From contig JACNLC010000071.1 in the NCBI GenBank assembly GCA_014381725.1, forward strand, positions 1-64,000: DNA of 64,000 bases, read 5' to 3'. This document shows positions 1 to 8,300 of the stretch, piece after piece. The stretch's first letter is position 1; each line of letters starts with the position of its first letter. Position numbers and translations under genes: made by a program. The notes beneath the pieces are model-generated. The model was not told where the DNA came from and did not search any database. It saw only the letters and a program-made list of their open reading frames with translations. This stretch comes from Fidelibacterota bacterium (GTDB taxonomy: Bacteria > Fidelibacterota > Marinisomatia > SCGC-AAA003-L08 > JACNLC01).

Positions 1-2
1 TG

Positions 3-680
3 CTTGTGGCTCTGAGACTCAGCGGTTATACGGATGCAATGAGTATGAAGTTTGGAATGAGTGCTTGGGGTTTAGCTGATGCCGATTCCGCCACAGTTGT
101 CTATGACAAATGGACTGGTGCAACTTCAGATATTGCTCTTGACTACCCAGAAGATTGGCTTACTAGTTTCACAGATCCTGCAGAAGATGTAGTGTATGAT
201 TACCCTGTAATTGCTACTGAGGAAGTTGAAGATGGTGCAGCACTTCTCGCAGAAAGAGTTGATGCTCTATTGACTGATGGTTATGGATATGCGTCTACTC
301 CAGATATTCTTACAGACCGTGAAGCATATTTCATCAATAACTACTGGGCTCAAACAGACTACGAACACTACGGTCATATCGCTGGTGCACATCGTATTGT
401 TAATAATGCTGATGATGGAGAAACTTTCAATCTTGAAAATGGTGGTATAAACAAATATGATCCGAATGCAACTGTTGTTACTTATTGCTGGACAAGTCAA
501 ACATCTGGTGTAATTACTGCTTATTTGACTGTTTTAGGCTATGATGCTCAAAGTTTGATAACAGGTGCCAATGGCATGATTTGGTCAAATTTAGAGAGTC
601 ATAAATGGAATGCTACTACTGGAACTCCAGGTCAAAACGCTCCTGGTGTTTATGAGTTAGAAGCAACACCTGCTCAATAA
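3..680 (+). CDS. Tandem rhodanese-like sulfurtransferase (5' end missing)
   Basis: This is the C-terminal ~225 residues of a protein whose reading frame is open to the left edge, so the true start lies outside the window; a GTG at 6 is only an internal codon. The opening residues (ALRLSGYTDAMSMKFGMSAW) look like the end of a first rhodanese domain, after its active-site helix. A second rhodanese domain follows with active-site loop CWTSQTS (Cys codon 486-488), where many rhodaneses have CxxGxxS/R. Rhodaneses move sulfane sulfur through a cysteine persulfide. Whether the protein is exported cannot be seen because the N-terminus is missing. It lies just upstream of a barrel and two multihaem cytochromes, which hints at envelope sulfur or redox chemistry, but the hairpin at 701-728 may separate it from them. 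Confidence 0.8.
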   Translation, partial: LVALRLSGYTDAMSMKFGMSAWGLADADSATVVYDKWTGATSDIALDYPEDWLTSFTDPAEDVVYDYPVIATEEVEDGAALLAERVDALLTDGYGYASTPDILTDREAYFINNYWAQTDYEHYGHIAGAHRIVNNADDGETFNLENGGINKYDPNATVVTYCWTSQTSGVITAYLTVLGYDAQSLITGANGMIWSNLESHKWNATTGTPGQNAPGVYELEATPAQ

Positions 681-700
681 AGATATTAATGATACTTTTT

Positions 701-728
701 ATAGGGGAATCACTCTTGATTCCCCTAT
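701..728 (+). terminator. Strong hairpin after the rhodanese gene
   Basis: An 11-bp perfect stem (ATAGGGGAATC at 701-711, GATTCCCCTAT at 718-728) with a 6-nt loop follows the rhodanese stop codon. No good T-run follows the stem on the + strand, so it may be a partial terminator or an mRNA-stabilising hairpin. It separates the rhodanese from the barrel/cytochrome genes. Confidence 0.5.
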
Positions 729-744
729 ATTATCCAACCTGTAA

Positions 745-1914
745 ATGAAACAAATATACCAAATAATACTAATTTTTACTTTTGGATTGCTGAGTGCAAC
801 TTCTCCACAGATTTCTGTACATCAAAGTTTAATTTCACCGAGAATCCATATGTTTGATGAACAAGTTGTGGAAACTTATCACTTAACCGCCATCAATCAA
901 AATTTCCATTGGCAGACCCAAATTGATTACCGCCAAGAATTATTCAATAATTTCAAACTAAATTCGTTCATAGAATATGGTTCAGAAACAGATTTTAATC
1001 CAAATCCATTTCGCATACACAATTTTTACGCAGATTATAAATATAAAAATAATCAAGTCAAAGCTGGTAGAATCCCTATTTGGAATCCGTTTATGATGAA
1101 TACTATTGACGGATTGATGGCTTCTATAAATCTAAATAAATTAGGGACACTATCTGTTACATCTGGATTTGAATCCGAAGAAATAGACACTACATTATTT
1201 TCAGATAAAATATTTTTATCATCGTGGACATTAAAAACAAAGAAATTTAACACCGCTCTGTATTATTGGTACCAAAATGAAAAATCCTTCATAGGTGCTT
1301 TTATTAGATATCCAGTTTACTGGGGAATTCACTTTGTTGAAAATTTTGCATGGAATTTGACTGATAATCACATATCGTATTATAGATTAAATGCTTACAA
1401 AAACTTTAGTAACCATAAATTCAGCATCAATGTTAGATTTAAGGAAATTAACAAAACGGAGCTTTATCCTTGGGTAGAAAACCTTGCTGAATTGTGGGTC
1501 TCCCCTACACTCTCTATGGGTCTGACATCCAATTTTAATAATGTATTTTCGTTACAAAATGTTTTTGGATATCGATTTACAGAATCTGAAAACTGGTTCT
1601 ACAAAACGGCTTTCAATTGGAAAATGCTACAAACTTCTATGATGTACGCAAAACAGGGAGAATCTCACATTTTGAGTAATAGTCTTGCAGGTAGATTTCG
1701 TATAGATAACAATATTTCTATTGGTGGTTCTCTAGCATTGAATACTACTTATTTCCCAGGCGACTTGGATCAAGAACAATCATTGGGTTCACATTTTTGG
1801 TTAAAATATTCAATTTCTAATAATTTTTCTGCACAAATCTTCAGTAGATATTATCAAAATCCATATTATAAAATGGACTTTAGAGGAGGGATAAACATTA
1901 ATTATGTCTTCTAG
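745..1914 (+). CDS. Predicted outer-membrane beta-barrel protein linked to multihaem cytochromes
   Basis: 389 residues. A hydrophobic signal peptide (about residues 1-19, ending near LLSATS) is followed by many short alternating, aromatic-rich strands. The last residue is Phe (INYVF), the usual C-terminal signature of outer-membrane barrels. I recognise no specific family. The gene overlaps the next one by 11 nt, and that gene encodes an 11-haem cytochrome, so the two are probably translated together. Porin plus multihaem cytochrome is the layout of known electron conduits across the outer membrane (MtrAB-like, porin-cytochrome complexes), but this barrel is smaller than MtrB (~700 residues) and no homology is claimed. 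Other options are a porin or an assembly partner of the cytochromes. Confidence 0.7.
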   Translation: MKQIYQIILIFTFGLLSATSPQISVHQSLISPRIHMFDEQVVETYHLTAINQNFHWQTQIDYRQELFNNFKLNSFIEYGSETDFNPNPFRIHNFYADYKYKNNQVKAGRIPIWNPFMMNTIDGLMASINLNKLGTLSVTSGFESEEIDTTLFSDKIFLSSWTLKTKKFNTALYYWYQNEKSFIGAFIRYPVYWGIHFVENFAWNLTDNHISYYRLNAYKNFSNHKFSINVRFKEINKTELYPWVENLAELWVSPTLSMGLTSNFNNVFSLQNVFGYRFTESENWFYKTAFNWKMLQTSMMYAKQGESHILSNSLAGRFRIDNNISIGGSLALNTTYFPGDLDQEQSLGSHFWLKYSISNNFSAQIFSRYYQNPYYKMDFRGGININYVF

Positions 1915-2728
1915 AATTTTATTATTATTTGCAATTATTACATTTGCTTTTTCTCAAGATGCAGATAGAATCATTTTCCCACACATTACACATATCGATG
2001 ATGTAGAGCTCGAATGCTCTTACTGCCACGAAGGTGTTAATGAATCAACATTCTTATTTGATGAATCATTTTTACCTTCAATGGATTTTTGCGGAGAATG
2101 TCACGAAGATGCCTTAGAAGAAGATTGTGAAATGTGTCATGCAAATCCGGAAGAAGCCGATACTTATCCAATAAGCAATTCCGCTTCCAGTAAAGATTTT
2201 TCACACTTATTCCATTTAAATCAGTTTTCTGATTGCTCGAAATGCCACTCAGCAGTTTATGAAGATGAAGGCGAAGAAGTAAGAAATACTTGGACAGAAC
2301 AGAATTGTAAAGACTGCCATTCAATTACACTTCCACAAAATCATAATTTGGACTGGGTAAGTACTCACGGTGGAAATGTTATGGGACAATCTGAATCTAA
2401 TTGTAATATGTGCCACGAGCAAAGGAGTTGTGATGCTTGCCATTCACTTCAACAGTTTGAACAGAAAACACATCCAACTTCTTACATTATGCTACACGGA
2501 TTTGAATTCAAAGCAGGTTTGATGGAATGTTCAACTTGTCACAAAATTGACAAAGATTGTAGAACTTGCCATATTAATCAATTTGTAATGCCACTTGACC
2601 ACAGCAATATGGATTGGACAGGCAACGATTTTATAATTGGTGGTGAACATATACAATCAGCTTTTGATAATCCTGAACTTTGTCAAGTTTGCCATACTGT
2701 AAGTTTTTGTGAAAGGTGTCATCAATAA
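1904..2728 (+). CDS. Periplasmic undecahaem c-type cytochrome
   Basis: 274 residues with a signal peptide (about 1-18, ending AFSQ) and no other membrane segment. Eleven CxxCH haem-binding motifs start at residues 38, 63, 75, 111, 135, 167, 176, 209, 219, 260 and 269, or one haem per ~25 residues. Extra His residues between the motifs could be distal ligands. The protein should be exported and loaded with haem by the Ccm/Ccs system. A strong ribosome-binding site (AGAGGAGGG, 1882-1890) precedes the ATG at 1904 inside the end of the barrel gene, and the next cytochrome gene overlaps by one base (TAATG). The role is electron transfer; the partner is not identifiable, although the barrel gene suggests a route to the outer membrane. 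Confidence 0.9.
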   Translation: MSSRILLLFAIITFAFSQDADRIIFPHITHIDDVELECSYCHEGVNESTFLFDESFLPSMDFCGECHEDALEEDCEMCHANPEEADTYPISNSASSKDFSHLFHLNQFSDCSKCHSAVYEDEGEEVRNTWTEQNCKDCHSITLPQNHNLDWVSTHGGNVMGQSESNCNMCHEQRSCDACHSLQQFEQKTHPTSYIMLHGFEFKAGLMECSTCHKIDKDCRTCHINQFVMPLDHSNMDWTGNDFIIGGEHIQSAFDNPELCQVCHTVSFCERCHQ

Positions 2729-3336
2729 TGTTTACTAAGACTACCATTTTCACAATTTTTGCAATTTTGTTTATTTGGACTTGTACAGAAACAGTGCAAC
2801 CTGAGTTACATCCTAAACAATGGATGGATCCTGAAAGCTATGATTTTCACGGAAATCAAATTGCATTAAAAGGATTAGATGCTTTAGAGACTTGTAAAAC
2901 TTGTCACGGAGAAAATTATACTGGTGGAACAAGCACAATTTCTTGCTCTGATTGCCATGAAGGTGGCTATAGCGGACACCCTAACATTATATCTCATTTA
3001 ACGCCTGATAGTACAGAATTTCACGGGAATATTGTTTCAGAATCTGGATTAGAAGGTGCTAACGAAGAATGTGGCTCTTGCCACGGTACTATGTTAGATG
3101 GCGGAAAAGTAGATGTGTCTTGCTATTTATGTCACGCTGGAGGACCTAGCGGGCACCCAGAGATATGGTCACATATAGATCCAAATAGTGATGATTTTCA
3201 TGCTTTAGGATTTACACAAAATACTTTTGATGAAGATGTATCTCATTGCTTAGAATGCCACACTATTTATCAAGAAGATAATAGTGAGATAACATCATGC
3301 TACGAATGTCATCAAAATTACCCATTTTTCGAATAA
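2728..3336 (+). CDS. Hexahaem c-type cytochrome built from three 59-residue dihaem repeats
   Basis: 202 residues from the ATG at 2728, which overlaps the upstream stop as TAATG; a GTG at 2716 is in frame but lies inside the previous gene. The N-terminus is hydrophobic and ends in Cys19 (FIWTC), possibly a weak lipoprotein signal. Six CxxCH motifs start at residues 56, 73, 115, 132, 174 and 191. Within each pair the spacing is 17, and pairs recur every 59 residues. Copies 1 and 2 share DFHG/EFHG, a GG between the motifs, and GHP...SH after them; copy 3 keeps DFH and the two haem motifs, then the protein ends. Cotranscription with the barrel and the 11-haem protein suggests one electron-transfer module. 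A strong terminator follows. Confidence 0.9.
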   Translation: MFTKTTIFTIFAILFIWTCTETVQPELHPKQWMDPESYDFHGNQIALKGLDALETCKTCHGENYTGGTSTISCSDCHEGGYSGHPNIISHLTPDSTEFHGNIVSESGLEGANEECGSCHGTMLDGGKVDVSCYLCHAGGPSGHPEIWSHIDPNSDDFHALGFTQNTFDEDVSHCLECHTIYQEDNSEITSCYECHQNYPFFE

Positions 3337-3356
3337 TATATGTTTCATCAACTATG

Positions 3357-3385
3357 AAAAAGGGCTGTTATAACAGCCCTTTTTT
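3357..3385 (+). terminator. Rho-independent terminator of the cytochrome operon
   Basis: A perfect 10-bp stem (AGGGCTGTTA/TAACAGCCCT, 3361-3380) is flanked by an A-run before (3357-3360) and a T-run after (3380-3385). It lies about 20 nt after the 6-haem cytochrome stop and could work in both directions. Confidence 0.88.
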
Positions 3386-3482
3386 AAATCGATATTCTAT
3401 TGACTTACTATCGAAGACTTGTAAAAATGTTCTTTGGATAAATCATTATCTTCTTACATCTACAATACTAATCATCGATCTT

Positions 3483-3515
3483 AACCTTGCGAGGATTTCA
3501 CACCCTCGCAAGGTT
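3483..3515. repeat. 12-bp stem hairpin between convergent genes
   Basis: AACCTTGCGAGG (3483-3494) and CCTCGCAAGGTT (3504-3515) form a perfect 12-bp stem with a 9-nt loop, 22 nt beyond the end of the SppA-fusion gene (- strand). It could terminate sppA transcription, or be a copy of a dispersed palindromic repeat. A shorter TCTCGA/TCGAGA pair follows at about 3516-3537. Confidence 0.5.
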
Positions 3516-3537
3516 TCTCGAGAAAGGTTTTTCGAGA

Positions 3538-6069
3538 TTATTTTATTTCTATTTGATAAGGTAAGATAAACTGAATTTCATCATTTTCAATAAATGGAAT
3601 AATATCCAAAACTTCTAATTGTTTTGCCAATTCTTTAGGTAGTAATTCAGTAATTTCCGTTTTCATATCGAATAACTCTGACCCTTGGAAATATATTTGT
3701 TTGTGCTTCGGATATTCTACAATTTCGACTTCAGTATCAGCAGGAATATTTGCTTCAGCTTTAGCTATTTCAATAGCATCGTGTAGTCCACCAAGCTCAT
3801 CAATTAATTTTGTATCCAACGCTTTTTTACCACTCCAAACTCGACCCATCGCAATGTTGTCTAATTCGTTAATATCATTTAACTCATCTCTACCATCAAC
3901 AACTCTTTGTTTGAATTTTGTGTAAACATCGTTTATTGCACCTTGTATTTTTTCATATTCATCTTCTGTGGTAAGTCTAGAACCAGACTGAAAATCTGAA
4001 TGTTCACCGCGTTTCAATCCTTCTGTATTGATGCCGATTCTTTCTAATAGCTGAGAGAAGTTCAATCGAATTCCTATAACACCAATAGAGCCGGTTATAG
4101 TGCCTGTATCTGCAATAATTTTATCAGCTTGGCACGCAATGTAATATCCACCAGATGCCGCTACATCGGACATTGAAGCTATAAATGGTTTTACATTTGA
4201 AGAATCTTCTTCAGTAGTTTTGATAATTTCTCGCCACATCATATCAGATGCAAGTGCAGAACCACCACCGCTGTCTATTCGGAGAACAATTGCATCTATG
4301 CTCTTATCTTCACGAGCAGATTTTATAGCTTCACGGATAGTTTCATCGCCCATTTGAGAAGAGCCAGATGGTCCCGGATTACTCTTACCTGAGACAATTC
4401 CACCAACTGCATAAATAACTGCGATTTTCGGTTTTTCTTCTGTTGTCCATTCTGTAATGTATGACTCGCTTCTGTCAATATTTTTGTATTCGACTATCTT
4501 TACATTATCCTCATTCAAACTGTTGATATAGTCATCAAACTCGTCAGGATACATCACGCTGTCAATCAATCCAGCTTCTTTGGAATCTTCTACTGTAAAA
4601 TATGGACCATTATCTATTACAGATTGAGTTTTTGCTAAATCGCCATCAAAACGGTCGGCAACTCCATTAAGAAAGATTTCGTATAAATCGTCCAGTAAAT
4701 CTCCATAATTCTCTCGCATTTCGTCTGACATTTTACGATTAAGAAATGGGTCACCTGCAGTTTTGTAAGATTTCCCATCATAATTAACTCTAAACACTTC
4801 AGGCACAATACTCAATGTATCAAGTAAACCTCGTAAAAATTGCACTTCCATACTGAGTCCTTTTAGATTGACATCAGTTAAATCTGCAGTATAGATTTCA
4901 TCAGCCATTGAAATTAAGAAGTAATCAGAATTACCAATTCCGTGGTCAGTATAAACAATAATCTTTTTGCCGGCATCTTTGAACTCTTGTAGAGCATTTC
5001 GCATTTCAATTCTTTTTGCAAATCCAGCTTGCACATATCCTAAATCAAAAATTAATCCATCAATAGTTTCATCTTTTGCAAAAGTATTTATGTCATCAAT
5101 CCACGCTTTGAGTTGTTTACCTTTTTGAGTGTTTCCTGCAAATGGAATTATGTTCAAGTTGAAATTTATCTTTGGTGTTTTAGGTTTTTCTTCAATGAAT
5201 AATCCGTCCAATTCCATTCTTATATATTTTTCTTTGTCTTTATCTTCAATCTTGAATACGGAATTTCTTTTTTGTGTATCAATTGTAAATCCATACCCAA
5301 AAGAAGGATTACCTTCAGTTTGAGTTCCTGAGGAATAAACACCACTTTTACCGAAATTGAATCCTACAGTCAAGTTGATTTCATTTGGATTACTTTTCAA
5401 ATCATCAAACATAGCATTTGCAGAAATATATACTCCATCAACAATTTCCGTTTGAATAAAAGGTGCAAATTTATCTTCAAATTTTGTGCCAGTTTCATCC
5501 TTGGTAGAAATATAATCCAATCCGATAGTTAAGCGATGTTTCAAAAATGGCCTTATAGCAATTCCTGAACGATATTCTAAAACATCTTTAAATTTGTCAT
5601 CTGCCATTGCAGTAAAACCCAAAGATATAATGTTGAATGGACGATAGAGTAACCCAAAGTTCATTGTGTGATGTTTATTCCAGTTAAATCCGAAATAACC
5701 ATTATTGAACAATTCTCCTGCAAAACCAATAGAAAATTCAGATGGATTAAATAATTTATCACCATTTGTATATCCTAAGGAATAAGCAAATCCATCTGAG
5801 CGATTCATTGAGTAAAATTTAGAATCTTTGGAGATTTTATTATCATTATCTGGATCAATATAAAATCCCGATTGGGCACATCTGTGGATTCCAAGTCCAG
5901 CTGGATTACTGCTTAATGCATCAAGATTATCTGCTGTTGCAACTGAAGATAAACCCCATACATTTTGTGCAATGATTGAACTACTTGTTAATGTTAACAT
6001 CAAGATTAAGATGTGCATCACTTGCCACTTAATCCCTGTTACTTTTCTTGTTTTGTTGTTTGTTTTCAT
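3538..6069 (-). CDS. sppA: SppA-type signal peptide peptidase with N-terminal barrel-like domain
   Basis: 843 residues. SppA is a Ser-Lys protease that degrades cleaved signal peptides. The C-terminal ~550 residues are a long-form (67K) SppA with two tandem half-domains. The catalytic Lys is K436 (in SYKTAGDPF), and the Ser is S639 (in AASGGYYIA), 203 residues apart versus 200 in E. coli (K209/S409). A signal-anchor-like segment covers about residues 13-35. In between, about residues 36-290 resemble a PorV/UPF0164-type outer-membrane barrel, with NPAGLGI near the start and then alternating aromatic strands. E. coli SppA is 618 residues and lacks this part. The ATG has a good ribosome-binding site (AGAGGAA). 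The fusion suggests a protease tethered to the outer membrane or facing the periplasm; that is inference. Confidence 0.88.
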   Translation of the reverse strand: MKTNNKTRKVTGIKWQVMHILILMLTLTSSSIIAQNVWGLSSVATADNLDALSSNPAGLGIHRCAQSGFYIDPDNDNKISKDSKFYSMNRSDGFAYSLGYTNGDKLFNPSEFSIGFAGELFNNGYFGFNWNKHHTMNFGLLYRPFNIISLGFTAMADDKFKDVLEYRSGIAIRPFLKHRLTIGLDYISTKDETGTKFEDKFAPFIQTEIVDGVYISANAMFDDLKSNPNEINLTVGFNFGKSGVYSSGTQTEGNPSFGYGFTIDTQKRNSVFKIEDKDKEKYIRMELDGLFIEEKPKTPKINFNLNIIPFAGNTQKGKQLKAWIDDINTFAKDETIDGLIFDLGYVQAGFAKRIEMRNALQEFKDAGKKIIVYTDHGIGNSDYFLISMADEIYTADLTDVNLKGLSMEVQFLRGLLDTLSIVPEVFRVNYDGKSYKTAGDPFLNRKMSDEMRENYGDLLDDLYEIFLNGVADRFDGDLAKTQSVIDNGPYFTVEDSKEAGLIDSVMYPDEFDDYINSLNEDNVKIVEYKNIDRSESYITEWTTEEKPKIAVIYAVGGIVSGKSNPGPSGSSQMGDETIREAIKSAREDKSIDAIVLRIDSGGGSALASDMMWREIIKTTEEDSSNVKPFIASMSDVAASGGYYIACQADKIIADTGTITGSIGVIGIRLNFSQLLERIGINTEGLKRGEHSDFQSGSRLTTEDEYEKIQGAINDVYTKFKQRVVDGRDELNDINELDNIAMGRVWSGKKALDTKLIDELGGLHDAIEIAKAEANIPADTEVEIVEYPKHKQIYFQGSELFDMKTEITELLPKELAKQLEVLDIIPFIENDEIQFILPYQIEIK

Positions 6070-6089
6070 GTTTATTTCCTCTTGTTTTT

Positions 6090-6117
6090 TTAGTAATTTT
6101 CAACAAAAATATGTCAA
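6090..6117 (-). promoter_or_regulatory. Candidate promoter for sppA
   Basis: On the minus strand a perfect -35 hexamer TTGACA (6117-6112) is followed after 16 nt by TACTAA (about 6095-6090) as a weak -10. It lies ~20-50 nt upstream of the sppA start. The -35 is convincing and the -10 is not. Confidence 0.35.
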
Positions 6118-6435
6118 ATTCCGTGCCAAAGCAACACGAAAACACATAACACCTTAATAATTCACAAGTTATAGATGTTTTGACAAAAACCAATTAATAT
6201 CAAAGCTATATAATACAAGATTGTTTTGATATAAATACGAGTGAATATTCAAAAGGATACCTGTCAAATTTACACACAAGGTTTCCGCTTTGGTGCATAT
6301 TAAATTCAAAGAGTTTAAAATAATTGTCATCTATTAATTTTTTGTTCATAGATAGAGACACATTGCAATGCGTCTCTATTACAATTACATATTTATTTTT
6401 TATCCTACTTTTTATGAGTTGTATTTTATTCAATC
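6118..6435. other. Intergenic gap between sppA and the ABC permease
   Basis: No convincing gene lies here. A 75-codon frame on the minus strand (6206-6433) has no ribosome-binding site, no recognisable domain and AT-driven composition. The only clear structure is the palindrome at 6353-6378. Confidence 0.6.
6353..6378. repeat. 26-bp palindrome, REP-like
   Basis: The arms TAGAGAC (6353-6359) and GTCTCTA (6372-6378) pair, and so does the inner CATTGCAATG (6361-6370); only the A/C at 6360/6371 mismatches. No T-run follows on either strand. The form (AGAGACRCATTGCAATGYGTCTCT) resembles highly repeated intergenic palindromes seen in cyanobacterial and other genomes. Confidence 0.6.
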
Positions 6436-7449
6436 CTAATTCGTTGTTATATTTTTTCTATACATTTGCAAAGTCGCAAGATAAATCACTCCACTAATAA
6501 TTAGTGAAATTAAAGTTCTAAGTGAAAATAGATCACCCCAAAACGAACCCAAAACATTCACTTGTTCTGATATAATAACTTCTAATCCGTTAATTAAATT
6601 TTGATTACTCAACATTATTGGTATTGCTTCAAATATGTTGATAATTTGATTGACAAACTCATTTTCTCCAAAAATAACTTGAAGTGTAATACCAAAAAGT
6701 ATTGGTGCTCCAATTCCTATAATCAATGGGCGATTTTTGACCATTGAAGAAATAAATACCATAAATAAAACCAACGGACTTAACCATAACAGCACAATAA
6801 TCTGGTATAAAATTAAATCGCAAAACAAATCCACCATATTGATTTGACTTAACGGACCTGAAATAATATCCCAAGCTTCTCCACTAATGGATAACATTGC
6901 AATCCAAATATACACAAATAGAATTGCAAGCATAATTAAAGTCAAGCCGATTATACCAATTGCACCTGCTTTTAATTTAGAGAGTAAAATCCAATTGTCG
7001 TTTAAAGGTTGACTTCTAAAAAAATATGAACTGGAATTTGAACGCTCCTTAAATACTGAATCGGAGAAATAGAATAAAGCAATGAAAATAATTAATATTT
7101 GTATTGCTAAAAATCCTGCTAAAATTCCATAGCTGAATGATTTAATAACCTTCAATGGTGATCCCGCAAGACCATTTATTGCTCTTTGTTTAACACGGTC
7201 TGGAATTTCAGAATTATCAGATTCAAAAACGATAAAAACATCAGAACCATTTTCATTGGTTTGGTTGTTATGTCCAAAACCAATGGCAATATCTTTTTCT
7301 TCTTTGCCCCAATTTTCGAATGAAATAGACAGTCGATGAATTGGAATTAGTGTCAACAATAGTAAAAACGAAAACACACCTATTGTCCAAAATATTACTC
7401 GTTTCCATTCCCAATACTCTCTTTTTAGTAATGCTAAAAACTGTTTCAC
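6436..7449 (-). CDS. ABC-2 type transporter permease
   Basis: 337 residues with a TM helix near the N-terminus (about 18-38), a soluble loop (about 40-105), then five or so further TM segments. This is the usual topology of ABC-2 exporter permeases of the YtrC/D or CcmB type. The start overlaps the stop of the ATPase gene, and the operon begins with a YtrA-type GntR regulator, so it is the membrane partner of that ATPase. The substrate is unknown. Related Gram-positive systems (YtrABCDEF, BcrAB-like) respond to cell-wall antibiotics or peptides, and whether this one does is open. Confidence 0.85.
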   Translation of the reverse strand: MKQFLALLKREYWEWKRVIFWTIGVFSFLLLLTLIPIHRLSISFENWGKEEKDIAIGFGHNNQTNENGSDVFIVFESDNSEIPDRVKQRAINGLAGSPLKVIKSFSYGILAGFLAIQILIIFIALFYFSDSVFKERSNSSSYFFRSQPLNDNWILLSKLKAGAIGIIGLTLIMLAILFVYIWIAMLSISGEAWDIISGPLSQINMVDLFCDLILYQIIVLLWLSPLVLFMVFISSMVKNRPLIIGIGAPILFGITLQVIFGENEFVNQIINIFEAIPIMLSNQNLINGLEVIISEQVNVLGSFWGDLFSLRTLISLIISGVIYLATLQMYRKNITTN

Positions 7450-8300
7450 TAGTTACCTCCCATCATTGCTACAAATATATCTGCAATTGAAGGAGTCTTT
7501 ATCTCCCCATATTGTTCTATATTTGCTCGATTTACTTTCTCCAATAAAAATAATTTCTTACCAAAAAATGATTGTTCTAACAACGGATTAAATTTTCGCA
7601 TTTCTTCTGCATATTCTTCTGGAACAGAAATCTGCATAAAGCGTTTTTCTAGATTTTCCATACTCTCCTTCATCAAAACTTTCCCATCTTTTATGAAAAT
7701 TACATCGCTTAAAATGTGTTCGACTTCTTCTACTTGATGCGTAGAAATCACAATGGATTTGTTATGCTCAAAATAATCTTCTAAAACTGATGCGTATAAC
7801 TGTTTTCTGAATAAAATGTCCAATCCGTGAGTCGGTTCATCTAAAATCAGCAAGCGAGAATCTGTTGCCAAAACCAACGCAAGATGAAGTTGAGTTTTCA
7901 TACCTTTGGATAATTGCTTTACTTTTTGAGTTTTCTTTATGACAGTTTTCTCTAATAGTTTGTCGCATTTTTTGATATCGAATTGCGGATGAACATCTTG
8001 TTGAAATCTAATAACTTGCGAGACAGACATCCACGGTGGCAAAACCGAAATATCGTGAATTACTCCTGTATTCAACATCAATTCAGGGCGATTTTTGTAT
8101 GGGTCATTATTTAAAATTGATATACTCCCTTCGCATTGAATTAATCCGGTCATTGCTCTAAGAAGTGTGGTTTTGCCAGCACCGTTTGGTCCAACAAGTC
8201 CAACAATTTTCCCTGATGGAATTTCAATATTCACATCAGAGAGAGCTTGAGTTGTGCCGTAATGTTTGTTAACATTTTTTATAGAAATCAGCGATTCCAT
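7449..8300 (-). CDS. ABC transporter ATP-binding protein
   Basis: 283 residues. Walker A is GPNGAGKTT near residue 37, the signature is LSKGMKTQLHLAL near 130, and Walker B is LLILDEPTHGLD, followed by the H-loop in ISTHQVEEVEHI. The C-terminal ~75 residues are a divergent tail typical of antibiotic-type exporters. It energises the permease encoded next to it. The ATG overlaps the regulator's stop by one base, and its own stop overlaps the permease start, so all three are translationally coupled. The ATPase family is certain; the substrate is not. Confidence 0.93.
   Translation of the reverse strand: MESLISIKNVNKHYGTTQALSDVNIEIPSGKIVGLVGPNGAGKTTLLRAMTGLIQCEGSISILNNDPYKNRPELMLNTGVIHDISVLPPWMSVSQVIRFQQDVHPQFDIKKCDKLLEKTVIKKTQKVKQLSKGMKTQLHLALVLATDSRLLILDEPTHGLDILFRKQLYASVLEDYFEHNKSIVISTHQVEEVEHILSDVIFIKDGKVLMKESMENLEKRFMQISVPEEYAEEMRKFNPLLEQSFFGKKLFLLEKVNRANIEQYGEIKTPSIADIFVAMMGGN

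Noticed and set aside
6206..6433. 75-codon frame on the minus strand after the ABC permease
   Set aside because: It has no ribosome-binding site, no recognisable domain and AT-driven amino-acid content, and it contains the palindrome at 6353-6378.
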